From NCBI RefSeq assembly GCF_023093535.1, contig NZ_CP095757.1, forward strand, positions 1,178,001 through 1,242,000: 64,000 bases of DNA, read 5' to 3'. Below the pieces are notes generated by a model. The model was not told where the DNA came from. It saw nothing but the letters and a program-made list of their open reading frames with translations, and did no database searches. This DNA comes from Halovivax limisalsi (GTDB taxonomy: Archaea > Halobacteriota > Halobacteria > Halobacteriales > Natrialbaceae). A program made the position numbers and the translations under genes. This document shows positions 51,001 through 59,487 of the stretch, piece by piece; within the stretch, counting starts at the first letter, position 1; each line of letters opens with the position of its first letter.

Positions 51001-52501
51001 CCAGCTCGAACTCGAGCAGTGCCTCGTACTGACGGCCAAGCGAGCGCCCGTCGAGGTCGTCGTACGCGAATCGACGGGCGTCGCCGTCCGCGTTCCCGTC
51101 GCGATAGCTGAGCAGGTCGAGGACGCGACCGAGAGTGGCGTCGCCCAGGTGTGCGTTCGCGAGGAATTGCTCGACCCGGTCCTCGCGCCTGCGAGATCCG
51201 ACCCCGTCCCGGCCGTCATCGGATCGTGCTCCGGGGGCCGCTCGATCGTCGACCGACCGTCCGGTCGCGTCCGCCAGCGAATCGAACAGCGTCGTCAGCC
51301 TGTCCCAGCACGCACCGCTCGACCGGTGGTGGCGTCCGTCGTCATCGCCGCCGTTATCGACGGCAACTCGGCGGAGTCGATCGAGAACGTGCGCGTCGCT
51401 TCGATCCGTCGGACCGGTCTCGACCGATACGATTTCGCGACGCGACGCGGTCCCCAGAACGAGCAGCCGAACGAGGACGCGGATCGAGGCCTGAAGAAGG
51501 CGGTCGTCGGGGGCTGGACCGCCGGTCGGATCGGGTGCGTCCGCGCGTGCCGTCGGTGAGCGAGAGTGTGCGTCCTCCCGACCGCGTCGGAACCCGTTCG
51601 CGAGCGCTTCGACGGCCCGACGGGCGTTTCGCTGGAGGTCCGCTTCCATCGACTCGAGGTACGTCTCGCTCTCGGCGGCGACGGTATCGAGCAAACAGCG
51701 TCCCTCGTCGTCGGGCTCGACGGCCGTCGGCCCGAAGAGCTGCGTGAAGTACCGCCAGTCTTCGAGCGTTCCCGACCGGAGGAGCGCCGGCAGGTCGATC
51801 TCGTAGGGTGCGTCGAGCCGGTGACTGGACGACGCGTCGTAGAGGCGCCACGTCCGGCCGTTCGTACAGATCGCCCAGCGAACCGGTGCGGCCTGGAGCG
51901 CCGCGTGAACCTGGTAACTCGGGACGCCGGCGTCCGTCGCGGACGACTCGTCGGAATTCGGTGCGGACTCCCCGACGGCGTCGAGCGGCCGGTCCCACAC
52001 CCTGACGTCGAGCAGGGCGACCGCGTCGCCGATCGATTCTTTCCCGCCGTCCGATCCGTCGCCGGCAGTGTGTGCGTACTCACCCCCTCGGTCGTCATCG
52101 CCCTCCGACGTTCGGACGGTTCGCGTCGGCGCAAACCGCCGAACCGTCGACGCGCTCGCCGACGAATCGTCGGTCCACTCCGTCGCGGCCGTTCGATCGG
52201 GGCCGCCCTCGCTCGTCCCACCCGGATCGACCCCGTCGTCTCCCCTCCCGTCGACCGGCTCGCCGAGGTGCCGCTCGAGGGCGCGGAGGATCGGTCGAAC
52301 GAACGTCGCTTCGAGCTCCCTCGCCGACCGGTCGGCGGCGGTCGCCCGCTCTCGCTCCCAGATCTCCCGGACGGCGTCGACGGCCGCTCGCTGGCTCGCG
52401 TCGTCGAGGTCGGTCCAGGCCGGCGACTCGCGGAACGGGCCCTCGAGGTGGCCACTCGAAAACGGCCTGCGCGTGCGCCGAAAGTCGCGATCGCGTTGCA
52501 T
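48026..52501 (-). CDS. Eco57I-like restriction-modification methylase
   Basis: 1491 residues from the ATG at 52501. The N-terminal nuclease-like part has VALLDVRVWDRPLDAV and VRWAICTNGRTWRLYDASS. The methylase core shows GSFYTPQWVV, VLDPAMGTGHFLLGAL (about 632-647) and AVVGNPPWV (about 888-896, the NPPW motif of N6-adenine methylases). A TaqI-like specificity part (PKSIITIVPTDD, then LLSFVHLVSGEKGSQQLFPR) follows. The expected E..K nuclease residues read D..R. The gene is solitary, with no BREX or DISARM neighbours. Low-complexity acidic inserts are frequent. Confidence 0.85.
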   Translation of the reverse strand: MQRDRDFRRTRRPFSSGHLEGPFRESPAWTDLDDASQRAAVDAVREIWERERATAADRSARELEATFVRPILRALERHLGEPVDGRGDDGVDPGGTSEGGPDRTAATEWTDDSSASASTVRRFAPTRTVRTSEGDDDRGGEYAHTAGDGSDGGKESIGDAVALLDVRVWDRPLDAVGESAPNSDESSATDAGVPSYQVHAALQAAPVRWAICTNGRTWRLYDASSSHRLDAPYEIDLPALLRSGTLEDWRYFTQLFGPTAVEPDDEGRCLLDTVAAESETYLESMEADLQRNARRAVEALANGFRRGREDAHSRSPTARADAPDPTGGPAPDDRLLQASIRVLVRLLVLGTASRREIVSVETGPTDRSDAHVLDRLRRVAVDNGGDDDGRHHRSSGACWDRLTTLFDSLADATGRSVDDRAAPGARSDDGRDGVGSRRREDRVEQFLANAHLGDATLGRVLDLLSYRDGNADGDARRFAYDDLDGRSLGRQYEALLEFELAVATEPLRRSDGEWVPQADAEGPAGATDERQQPSGGSSDSDANVPTDAAGDASERTGEPAVVEAGAMYLRRESDERAVTGSFYTPQWVVDGVVDDALGQLVEAIRTGDRGGAASTRGRDDGIPFLDRLRERRVLDPAMGTGHFLLGALDRVTLAAVRAADRAATADDASPLDRSPDVDRMRRIVAANCLYGVDTDPVAVELARASLWLRAGPERDELRAGTDDDALTRLGEHLRTGNALLGCAGDPIEAIASEATEGDDEVADGRTPNRSDRLRTVLDARTAVACGFEDVPADAPERLANALSSDDAWERACDAEWVDDVDRLASEHAFFHWHLAFPAVFARREPPAERGIEGTGGPANRRDDEGGARFERDGGETGTRSDAATGFDAVVGNPPWVITGEEPVRASVESTYRYQSGQPDLYRCFVERSVDLARETVSLVTPQSWLSMPAASELRRATVGTGMLRRVSLLPRSTFPAVGANATTFVLDVAGGHERIEVFERRPDGAPIRIRDVAVESIAAENYRLELRASERERALVSRLEADATPLGDLVDRTVGYQLYHADLHDPDVIEAEAHHASEAVSDGHVPEIRASSLSPYHVDPTPDGYVDREAEFFRLPPARFRDGDRVLVREVTGDDGITAARVRREALVPKSIITIVPTDDRLDAGTLTALLNSRLLSFVHLVSGEKGSQQLFPRLSLSSLDRLPIRLPPADPDWTDLIDETVTGAEAEVGNEAVAGSEAEVGDETDAQAIRTAYDRAADGAAFCSWLADDISRLSERRAALETDLDAYLDSYRWGPSLGDLPGCDPIPGAAESVLAETTATRRKLRLAAAVEIREDDGAIVIAVRARYKPAGASERDADDPTSETDDQTFETDTHGYVTTDAIPAFRIDGPGPEVRPVLSAFVPYAVSRADGFADVRTNATKTISLLDRLAALRLPKPDDIADDLARYAATVERARALDEAIEARRELVDELVFELYDCTEAERRLVRERL

Positions 52502-52628
52502 GGTCGTCACGGCTGCCTGGATCGACGTCGCGGCTCCCTCGCTCCGGCCAGCGCAGCGTTCGCTCTGAGACTGATGGAGCAGGGGGAAAATCCTTGCGCG
52601 GTTCTCGCGGCTCGCCGGACGGTCGCGC

Positions 52629-53678
52629 TCAGCGTCGACGGTGGAGGAAGAACCCGCCGATCGATAGCGCGAGCACCGCCGCGAGCGGGCCGAAGCCCGA
52701 CAACTCGTCGGAGGCGTCCTCGTCGCGTTCGGCACCCTCGTTGCGGACGACCGTCGATCCGTTCTCGTCGTCTCCGGTTCCGTTACCGTCGGTTTCGTCG
52801 ACACCGTCCGGATCGCTCGTCGCCGGGTCGTCCGCCGTGCGCCCGTCGCCGTCCGATCCGTCAGTCGACTCGTCGCCGTCCGACTCGGTGCCGCCTCCCG
52901 GGCCGTCGTTCGCTTCATCCCCGTCATCGTCGCGGGGCGGCTGCAACTGGAGGACGGCGACCGCCTGGCCGTGCGAGCCGCCAGGCTCGTAGGTGAAGCT
53001 CCCGACCTCCTCGTACGGGACGGCAGCCTCGATCGGGTCGACGTCGGTCTCCCAGGCCTCGTTGGCCTGCTGGACGAAGCCGACGAGTTCGACCCGATCG
53101 GCGTGTTCGCCCGCGATCGTCACGTTACCGTAGGAGATCGTCGCGGTCTCGGTGGGCCCGTGGAACTCGATGCAGTGACTGTCGAGGTAGCCGTCGCCCT
53201 GGGGGAGGTCGTCGGCCGCGCCGAACTGGTCCGAGTCGAACGGCCGGTCGTAGTGCTCGGTCAGCGGGTACTCGACGACGAAGGGATCGGCCCGGGTGTG
53301 CCACTCGATCGTCTCGCCGGTCGGCATCGTCACGCGCGTCTCCGGGATGGTCCGGCCGGTGATCGGCTCGCCCGCCTCGTTGAGCAGCGTCACGCAGAGC
53401 TTGCCCGACCCATCGCCGAGGTACGGGTTCCGATACTCGTCGCGCGGGTTGCGATAACTGATCCACTCGCCGTCCGGGTCCTCCGCCTCGAAGTACGGGT
53501 CACCCGGTTCGGGTACCGGTATCTCGGCGGCGGGTTCCGAAACGTTCTCGTCCGCCTGGGCCAGCGCGCCGGGCGCCCCGACGATCGCGAGTAGCAGTGT
53601 GCCGACGAGCGCGCCGGCGACGGCGAGGCCGACCGCTCTGGGGTACCGATTCCGATCCGTATCGTTTCCTGACGTCAT
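52629..53678 (-). CDS. Secreted, surface-anchored protein with archaeosortase-like C-terminus
   Basis: 349 residues from the ATG at 53678. It has a Sec signal peptide (hydrophobic core VGLAVAGALVGTLLLAIVGA, cleavage likely near ALAQA) and an extracellular beta-rich domain of about 220 residues with two Cys. An Asp/Gly-rich linker follows, and then a C-terminal tripartite signal LSGFGPLAAVLALSIGGFFLHRRR split here as SGFGPLAAVLALSIGG plus FFLHRRR. This resembles PGF-CTERM but with Ser for Pro. The function of the ectodomain is unknown. Confidence 0.75.
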   Translation of the reverse strand: MTSGNDTDRNRYPRAVGLAVAGALVGTLLLAIVGAPGALAQADENVSEPAAEIPVPEPGDPYFEAEDPDGEWISYRNPRDEYRNPYLGDGSGKLCVTLLNEAGEPITGRTIPETRVTMPTGETIEWHTRADPFVVEYPLTEHYDRPFDSDQFGAADDLPQGDGYLDSHCIEFHGPTETATISYGNVTIAGEHADRVELVGFVQQANEAWETDVDPIEAAVPYEEVGSFTYEPGGSHGQAVAVLQLQPPRDDDGDEANDGPGGGTESDGDESTDGSDGDGRTADDPATSDPDGVDETDGNGTGDDENGSTVVRNEGAERDEDASDELSGFGPLAAVLALSIGGFFLHRRR

Positions 53679-54101
53679 GGTTGTCGAACCAGTCCGAACC
53701 GATGGACGTGCGGAATTTTGCCATGTACCGCGTACCGACTGGTAGGCGCTCGACAGCCCGAAGTAAGGGATCGACAAGCGATGCGTAGCGGGCGACAACC
53801 GACGCGTAGGGGCCGGAAAGTGAGGCGTAGGGGCCGGCAACCGACGCGTAGGGTTCACGAAACGGCCGACGCGGCGGCCGGAACCGGTCGGTCGACCGAC
53901 TACGGTGGACCGACCGGGCGGGGCTGGCGACTACACGGATTCTTCGCCCCGTCGGATCACTGACTGTACGAGAGGACGGCGATACCGCGTCGCCGTCGAC
54001 TGCGTGGAAGACAGCGATAGTGCGTCCCGACTGAATGGACGACTTCGTCCGCGAGTCGCCGGCGACGGGGCGACGACCGAATGCCGTCCTCGGCCGCGCC
54101 C
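53679..54101. other. Intergenic, contains tandem repeats
   Basis: 423 nt between two minus-strand genes. The first half holds the 21-bp tandem repeats listed separately and the promoter of the secreted protein. No gene was recognised in the remainder. Confidence 0.5.
53762..53866. repeat. 21-bp imperfect tandem repeats
   Basis: The hexamer GCGTAG recurs at 53783, 53804, 53825 and 53846, exactly 21 bp apart. Units such as GCGTAGGGGCCGGCAACCGA are similar across their length, and a degenerate unit precedes at 53762. It is one helical-turn pair per unit, upstream of the secreted protein gene, so it could bind a protein array or reflect slippage. Confidence 0.75.
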
Positions 54102-55718
54102 TCACTCGATGTAGCCGAGATCCGCCAGCCGCTCCTCCACCCGGTCGTCGGCCGTCTCGACATCGGACCCGGTCTCCATCTCGAGTCGGGGATACGACGT
54201 CGTCGCGATCGGGTGGACGCAGGGCAGGACGGTGCCGTCCATGCGATCGTCGGCGGGGACGCCGAGCGTCGCGAGGACCGTCGGGGCGACGTCGCAGAGG
54301 TGGGCGGCGCCGATGCCCGCCCGGGCGTCGACGTCGTCGCCGGCGACCGCGACGATCCCCGCCGGCTTGTGGTTCCACGGTTCGGCGGGCTCGCCGAACA
54401 GCTCCGGGCGAAGGGTCGCCGAGAGGAAGTGCTCGTAGTCAGCCGGGATGGTGACGACGTCCACTGCACGGTCTGTCTCCGGGCCGTGGAAGAACGCCTC
54501 GCGCGGCGCGACGGTCTCGAACACCGCGTCGCCGTCGGGCGTCGTCAGCGCCCGGAGTTCGTTCATCAGTGACCGGCGGACGTCGTCGTAGGCCGACGGC
54601 GGCACCGCGCCGTTCGGTTCGCGGCCCTGCAGGTTGATTCGGATGCCGAGTTCGATCCGCGAGCGCACGTACGCCGCCGAGGCGGGGAAATCCACCTGCT
54701 CGCTGGCGGCGCTCGCGACCGAATCCGGCACGCGCTCGGCCACCGCGTCGGCCAGACCCACCCGTTCGAGGGCGGCCTCGATCCGCTGACTGGTCAACCC
54801 GACCGCGGCCAGCGCGGCCATCGACCTCGTGAGGACGTCGGGCTCGCCCGCGGTCGGTTTCCGCGCCGAACCGGCTTTGAACCCGTTCTCTCTGGCCTGC
54901 GACCAGGTCGGCATGCCGCGCCCGCCGCGGGTCGTCTCGACGAGCCCCAGTTCCTCGAGGAATGTGTTGACCCGGAACTCGCGGCCCTCGTAGGGCCCCA
55001 TTCCGTGATCGCTCGCCACGACGACCACGTCCGGATCGCACTCGTCGATCGCGTCGCCCACCTGGCGATCCACCTCGCGGTAGATCGACCGAATCGCCGC
55101 GTCGTCCTCGGGCCGGCGGTGGAAGATCGTGTCGGTCACCTGGAACTGGAGGAAGCCGAACTCGGGCTCGAACCGGCGAGCCAGGTACCGGAACGCCTCG
55201 CCGCGCGAGCGGATGGCGTCGCAGTACGCCCCCGTGGAGTCGTCGGTCGGGTAGACCCGATAGTCGCCGAGCTCCGCGCGCACCTCGTCGAGCACGCCCG
55301 ACGGGTGACTGTCGGGATCCTCCGGCGCCGTGTACCCGGGGATGAGCGCGCCGTCGAACGCCCGCGGCGGGTGCGTCACCGGCGCGTTCACCACCACGCT
55401 CGTCTTCCCGTGTCGATCCAGCAACTCCCAGAGCGTTCGCTCGCGCACGTCCGTGGCGTTGACGACGTCCCAGTCGTAGCCCTCGAAGGAGAGGAAGCTG
55501 TAGACGCCGTGCTTGCCGGGATTCATCCCGGTGTACAGCGACGGCCACGCGCTCGCCGTCCACGGCGGCACCTGCGATTCCAGCGGCCCGCTCGCCCCGC
55601 GCCCGAACAGCCTCGAGAGCGTCGGCAATTCGTCGTCTGCGAACAGCGGGTCCAGCACGCGCTCGCAGGCCGCGTCGATCCCCACCAGCAGGGTCCGGAG
55701 CCCAGCACTTCCTGTCAT
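54102..55718 (-). CDS. Alkaline-phosphatase-superfamily phosphodiesterase
   Basis: 538 residues. Metal and nucleophile motifs: LLVGIDAACERVLDPLF, PPWTASAWPSLYTGMNPGKH (Thr nucleophile region), VVVASDHGMGPYEGREFRVN and a late HxxxP-like LCDVAPTVLATLGVP. It belongs to the type I phosphodiesterase/nucleotide pyrophosphatase group, a family often found near surface glycan genes in haloarchaea. No signal peptide is seen. Confidence 0.85.
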   Translation of the reverse strand: MTGSAGLRTLLVGIDAACERVLDPLFADDELPTLSRLFGRGASGPLESQVPPWTASAWPSLYTGMNPGKHGVYSFLSFEGYDWDVVNATDVRERTLWELLDRHGKTSVVVNAPVTHPPRAFDGALIPGYTAPEDPDSHPSGVLDEVRAELGDYRVYPTDDSTGAYCDAIRSRGEAFRYLARRFEPEFGFLQFQVTDTIFHRRPEDDAAIRSIYREVDRQVGDAIDECDPDVVVVASDHGMGPYEGREFRVNTFLEELGLVETTRGGRGMPTWSQARENGFKAGSARKPTAGEPDVLTRSMAALAAVGLTSQRIEAALERVGLADAVAERVPDSVASAASEQVDFPASAAYVRSRIELGIRINLQGREPNGAVPPSAYDDVRRSLMNELRALTTPDGDAVFETVAPREAFFHGPETDRAVDVVTIPADYEHFLSATLRPELFGEPAEPWNHKPAGIVAVAGDDVDARAGIGAAHLCDVAPTVLATLGVPADDRMDGTVLPCVHPIATTSYPRLEMETGSDVETADDRVEERLADLGYIE

Positions 55719-55850
55719 TGTGCTGGAGGGCCACCGATTTGGCCTTGGTTATGAGAACGCTTCGACGGGGTATTCGCCGACTACCCACTCGTGACCCCGT
55801 AGCACACTCCCGTGACGAGTATTTACGCCCGAGACGCGACAGCTCTGACG

Positions 55851-56510
55851 ATGGCTACTGAGGCTACCTTCACGGTTCCGTCCGACCAGTTCCCCCTGGG
55901 GACGGTGTTCGAACAGCTCCCGGACGTGACGGTCGAACTGGAACGGATCATCCCCGCCCGCGACGTCGTGATCCCGTACTTCTGGGTTCGGGGAACGTCA
56001 GTCGCCGATATCGAGGGCACGTTTCGGGAGCACCCGGGCGTCAATCGCATCGAACTCGTCGATTCCGTCGCGGACGAATATCTGCTCCGCGTGGAGTGGG
56101 CGCTGGATCACGACGACGTCCTCACGACGTTGACGGAGACGAAAATCGCACTCATCAGAGCCACCGGCACGGATCAGCAGTGGACGTTCGAGATCCGCGG
56201 GGACGCTCGAAGCGACATCGCGGCCTTTCAGTCACGCTGTCGGGAGTTAGATATCACCATCACGTTGACCGAGTTGCACGCGCTCACGCCTATCGAGACG
56301 GCCACCGAGGCGGCGTTGACCGAGGCCCAGCAGGAGGCGTTGGTGCTCGCCTACGATCGGGGATACTTCAACTCACCGCGTGACGTAACGATGGCGGACC
56401 TCGGGGGTGAGTTGGGCATCTCACAGCAGGCCGTCGCCTCTCGACTCCGGCGCGGAGTAAAGCACATCCTCGGGAGTACGCTCTCCGATGTCGAACCGCA
56501 GACCCGGTAG
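55851..56510 (+). CDS. Bat-like HTH regulator
   Basis: 219 residues from the ATG at 55851. The sensor part contains VVIPYFWVRGTSVADIEGTF, nearly the same pattern as the regulator at 12122-12793 (VMPYFWVSG). The C-terminal HTH-10 reads LTEAQQEALVLAYDRGYFNS and LGGELGISQQAVASRLRRGV. It precedes the sensor kinase on the same strand by 66 nt, and the two may act in one response. Confidence 0.87.
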   Translation: MATEATFTVPSDQFPLGTVFEQLPDVTVELERIIPARDVVIPYFWVRGTSVADIEGTFREHPGVNRIELVDSVADEYLLRVEWALDHDDVLTTLTETKIALIRATGTDQQWTFEIRGDARSDIAAFQSRCRELDITITLTELHALTPIETATEAALTEAQQEALVLAYDRGYFNSPRDVTMADLGGELGISQQAVASRLRRGVKHILGSTLSDVEPQTR

Positions 56511-56576
56511 GCAACTTAAAAGCGCGTTGGGAATACAAAAGCGGCACTGATCCGGACGGGGGATTTTGTACGCGTA

Positions 56577-57863
56577 ATGGGCAGTACTCCTACCGAATCC
56601 TCACTGGACGGTCTGAGCGTCTGGCGCCGGGTTATTCCTGCGGTCGGTCTCCTGCTCGTCGTCGCAGCGATCGGCAGATCGATCAACGAGCTGACTAGCA
56701 GCGGCGGTCCGGTAGAAGCTGGGCTCGATTTGATCCTGCTTAGCGCGCCGGGAGTCGTGATGCTGTATATCGGGCTCTGGTTACCGACGTCGTCTATCAA
56801 ACCCGGGTTCTATCCGCGGATCGTGACGTGGACCTGTGGTGGGGTCGTCGTCATGGGGATCGTCCTCGGGTTGCGCGTCCTCCATCCCGGCGTCGAGGTC
56901 AATTTCACGTTTGGAACCCAGGCAGTCCTGTTGTCGATCGGCTCGATCGCGGGGCTGGGGATCGGCGTAAACAACGCGCAGGCGCTCACCCACGCCAAAA
57001 CGCTCGAGGAGCGAAACGACACGCTACAACGAACCGAACAGCGACTCGAAGAGGCGGTCGGCCAACTACAGGACTCCAACGAACGGTTGGAGCAGTTCGC
57101 GTACGCGGCCTCACACGACTTACAGGAACCGCTCCGGATGGTGACGCGCTACCTGGAACTCGCCGAGCGTCGGTACGGGGACGATTTCTCCGAGGATTGC
57201 CAGGAGTTCATCGATTTCGCTGTCGACGGCGCCGAGCGGATGAGTGACGTGATCGATGGCCTTCTCGAATATTCACAGGTCGACACGCAAGGTGACTCGT
57301 TCGATGACGTCGATCTGGACGCCGTTCTCGACGACGTTCTCGCCGACCTCACGTTCAAGATCGAAGAGAGCGACGCGACGGTCACGCGAGAGCCGCTACC
57401 CACGATCGAAGGCGACGACAGACAGCTCCACCAGCTGTTCCAGAATCTGCTGAGCAACGCGATCGAGTACAGCGGCGACGACCCGCCACAGATCCACGTC
57501 TCGGCAGCACAGGGCGAGGACGAGTGGACGGTTTCAGTTCGAGACGAGGGAATCGGGATCGACATCGACGATTCCGACCGTATTTTCGATATCTTCCAGC
57601 GGCTCCACTCGATCGAGGATCACGCCGGCTCTGGAATCGGGCTGGCCCTGTGCAAACGGATCGTCGAACGCCACGGCGGATCGATCTGGGTCGATTCAGA
57701 TTCCAATGAGGGATCGACATTTTCGTTCACGCTCACCGCTCGGGTCGAATCGACGAGCGTTCCTAGTGTGGCCGCTCGGCGAGAGAGAACGACGGGATTG
57801 ACCGGTATCGGACACCACGAGAATGCCGATCAGGCCGCTCCCCAGACCACTAACACCGATTGA
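56577..57863 (+). CDS. Membrane sensor histidine kinase
   Basis: 428 residues. Four membrane spans (about 17-35, 48-68, 82-101, 110-130) are followed by a coiled coil (about 140-170). The HisKA H-box is ASHDLQEPLRMV with phospho-acceptor His180. The HATPase part has NLLSNAIEYS (N-box), VRDEGIGIDIDD (G1) and GSGIGLALCKRIVERHGG (G2). No response regulator is adjacent. The gene converges with the FemAB-like gene, ending in the hairpin element at 57894. Confidence 0.92.
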   Translation: MGSTPTESSLDGLSVWRRVIPAVGLLLVVAAIGRSINELTSSGGPVEAGLDLILLSAPGVVMLYIGLWLPTSSIKPGFYPRIVTWTCGGVVVMGIVLGLRVLHPGVEVNFTFGTQAVLLSIGSIAGLGIGVNNAQALTHAKTLEERNDTLQRTEQRLEEAVGQLQDSNERLEQFAYAASHDLQEPLRMVTRYLELAERRYGDDFSEDCQEFIDFAVDGAERMSDVIDGLLEYSQVDTQGDSFDDVDLDAVLDDVLADLTFKIEESDATVTREPLPTIEGDDRQLHQLFQNLLSNAIEYSGDDPPQIHVSAAQGEDEWTVSVRDEGIGIDIDDSDRIFDIFQRLHSIEDHAGSGIGLALCKRIVERHGGSIWVDSDSNEGSTFSFTLTARVESTSVPSVAARRERTTGLTGIGHHENADQAAPQTTNTD

Positions 57864-57893
57864 TCGGTTACAGAGCAATCTTGATCGTCAGCA

Positions 57894-58011
57894 CCGAACT
57901 TTTTCTTCGTCGGGTTCGCGCGGAGCGCGAACCCCCTCTGCTCACGGGCGCGCAGCGCCCGTTCGCATGGTCAGCGGGACCGGAGGTCCCGATCGACCCG
58001 AAAAAGTTCGG
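57894..58011. terminator. Three-hairpin palindromic element between convergent genes
   Basis: An outer stem CCGAACTTTTTC (57894-57905) pairs with GAAAAAGTTCGG (58000-58011). Inside are three hairpins with 3-nt loops: 57912-57934 (10-bp stem, loop GGA), 57944-57962 (8-bp stem, loop GCA) and 57976-57990 (6-bp stem, loop GGA). The outer stem gives a T-run in both directions. It starts 30 nt after the kinase stop and ends 1 nt before the FemAB stop, so it probably terminates both transcripts. Confidence 0.6.
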
Positions 58012-58012
58012 T

Positions 58013-59020
58013 TTACTTAACTGTGTTGTAGAGGTGCGCGAGGGTTTGCATGCCCCAGCTGCCGCGTTCGATCTCGTGGTAGGTCTCGAGGGCGGGGTTG
58101 AACTTCGCCTTGTAGCGGTTGATGCGCTGGGTTTCGGCCCCGACGAGGTCGTAGGTTTCGAGGCCGCGCTCGTGGGCTTCGCGCATGATGGTCCAGTCGA
58201 GGAGGTCGTTCGTCGGGACGTCGATATCGCGGTCGGTTCGGACGCCGCCCATCCACCGGCCGACGGTGTCGCCGTACTCGACGGCGAGGATGCCGCCGAC
58301 GAATTCGTCGTCGACGCGCAGGACGTACGGACGGATCGCGCCGCCCTCGACGCGGTCGTAGAGATCGCGGACGAATGCGGCGGGGACGTCGAACGAGACG
58401 CCCTGGGCGGCGTAGCGGGCGGCGACCTGCTCGACGATGTCGTCGATCGCTTCGCGGCCGCCTTCCTCCACGGTGTAAGCGTCTTCGGGCGTGTTCGTCA
58501 CGTTTCGTCTGGCGTCGCTCGAGAATCGATCGAGGAGGTCGTCGGGGTCGGGCGTGACGTCGACGTGGTAGGTGTAGATCGGCGAGACGTCGTAGTCCTG
58601 CCAGACGAACGGCCGCGCGTCGGGGAAGCCGGGTGCGGTCCGGACGTGGACGTACCGGGGCGAGCGCTCCTCGTCGAGCCACTCGAAACAGCCCTCGAGG
58701 AAGCGCTCGCGACGCTTCTCGCGCTTTCGCTGTTTGAGCTTGTCGAGGTTGGTGAACGCGGGGCCGAGCGCGGGGACCCGCAGGTGGGGCGGCGGCGAGA
58801 ACGCCGCCGTCACGGGCCCCTTGCGGAGCGTGAAGAGGGGGAAGACGCCGACGGGTTCCCGACCCTTGTAGCCGATCAGCGGGTACAGCCGTGCGCCAGC
58901 GTGCTCGGCGAGGACCTCGAGGGCCTCGTACTCGTGAAAATACGTTACCTGGGGGGACCGGGCGACGATGCGGTTCCACGCGTCGAGCTCGTCGTCGGTC
59001 GCGAGGCTGACGCTCACCAT
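58013..59020 (-). CDS. FemAB-like GNAT-fold transferase
   Basis: 335 residues. It has double GNAT-type architecture: an N-terminal half with QVTYFHEYEALEVLAEHAGA and LYPLIGYKGREPVGVFPLFT, and a C-terminal half with GGILAVEYGDTVGRWMGGVR, NDLLDWTIMREAHERGLETY and DLVGAETQRINRYKAKFNP. FemAB-like proteins transfer aminoacyl or acyl groups to surface polymers; haloarchaeal members lie near glycan and exopolysaccharide genes, as here with DUF1616 and the phosphodiesterase. Confidence 0.88.
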   Translation of the reverse strand: MVSVSLATDDELDAWNRIVARSPQVTYFHEYEALEVLAEHAGARLYPLIGYKGREPVGVFPLFTLRKGPVTAAFSPPPHLRVPALGPAFTNLDKLKQRKREKRRERFLEGCFEWLDEERSPRYVHVRTAPGFPDARPFVWQDYDVSPIYTYHVDVTPDPDDLLDRFSSDARRNVTNTPEDAYTVEEGGREAIDDIVEQVAARYAAQGVSFDVPAAFVRDLYDRVEGGAIRPYVLRVDDEFVGGILAVEYGDTVGRWMGGVRTDRDIDVPTNDLLDWTIMREAHERGLETYDLVGAETQRINRYKAKFNPALETYHEIERGSWGMQTLAHLYNTVK

Positions 59021-59487
59021 GGTTCGAAGGCGCGAGTATCGCGGTCGGCTGACAGTCGACGGATCGGCGGCTCCGTCGTCGCCGACGCGGCTGGTCGGTC
59101 GGATGGCGGTCGAGTGCGCATAGGTCAGTGATGGCGGTGAATTCGTTTTGTAATCGCGCGCTTATCGCCCCGGTGCGGTCCGACCAGTGGCGCTGCGAGG
59201 GCGATGGGCGAAGCGAGCGATCGCTGGCCGGGCGCCAGCGTCGGGCGATCGGCGTCGGACAGCCGTCAGTGCCCCCGAGCGGCCGTCGGACGCGGTTCGC
59301 GTCCCGCGTGCCCTCGGGGGTCGTCGTCGGGCGGTCGCGAGTAGGCGGTCCGTTCCCGCGGCGTTCGGTCGCCTCGGGCGCGGATGCGTCCGGCCGCACT
59401 CACCCGCGGTCTGACCCGTCGCGACCGGGGGATCGATCGGTAGTCGAGTCGTAACAAACCGCCGACCGGCCGTGGCCCCGATAAGGG
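59021..59487. other. Intergenic between divergent genes
   Basis: 467 nt that must hold promoters for the FemAB-like gene and the DUF1616 gene. No credible coding sequence or repeat was found; open frames present are Arg-rich. Confidence 0.5.

Noticed and set aside
53762-53866. CRISPR array
   Set aside because: Units of 21 bp follow each other without unique spacers and no cas genes are present. No CRISPR array was found anywhere in the window.
59128-59454. 108-codon frame between the FemAB-like and DUF1616 genes
   Set aside because: An Arg/Ser/Pro-rich translation with no conserved features; it lies in the divergent promoter region.
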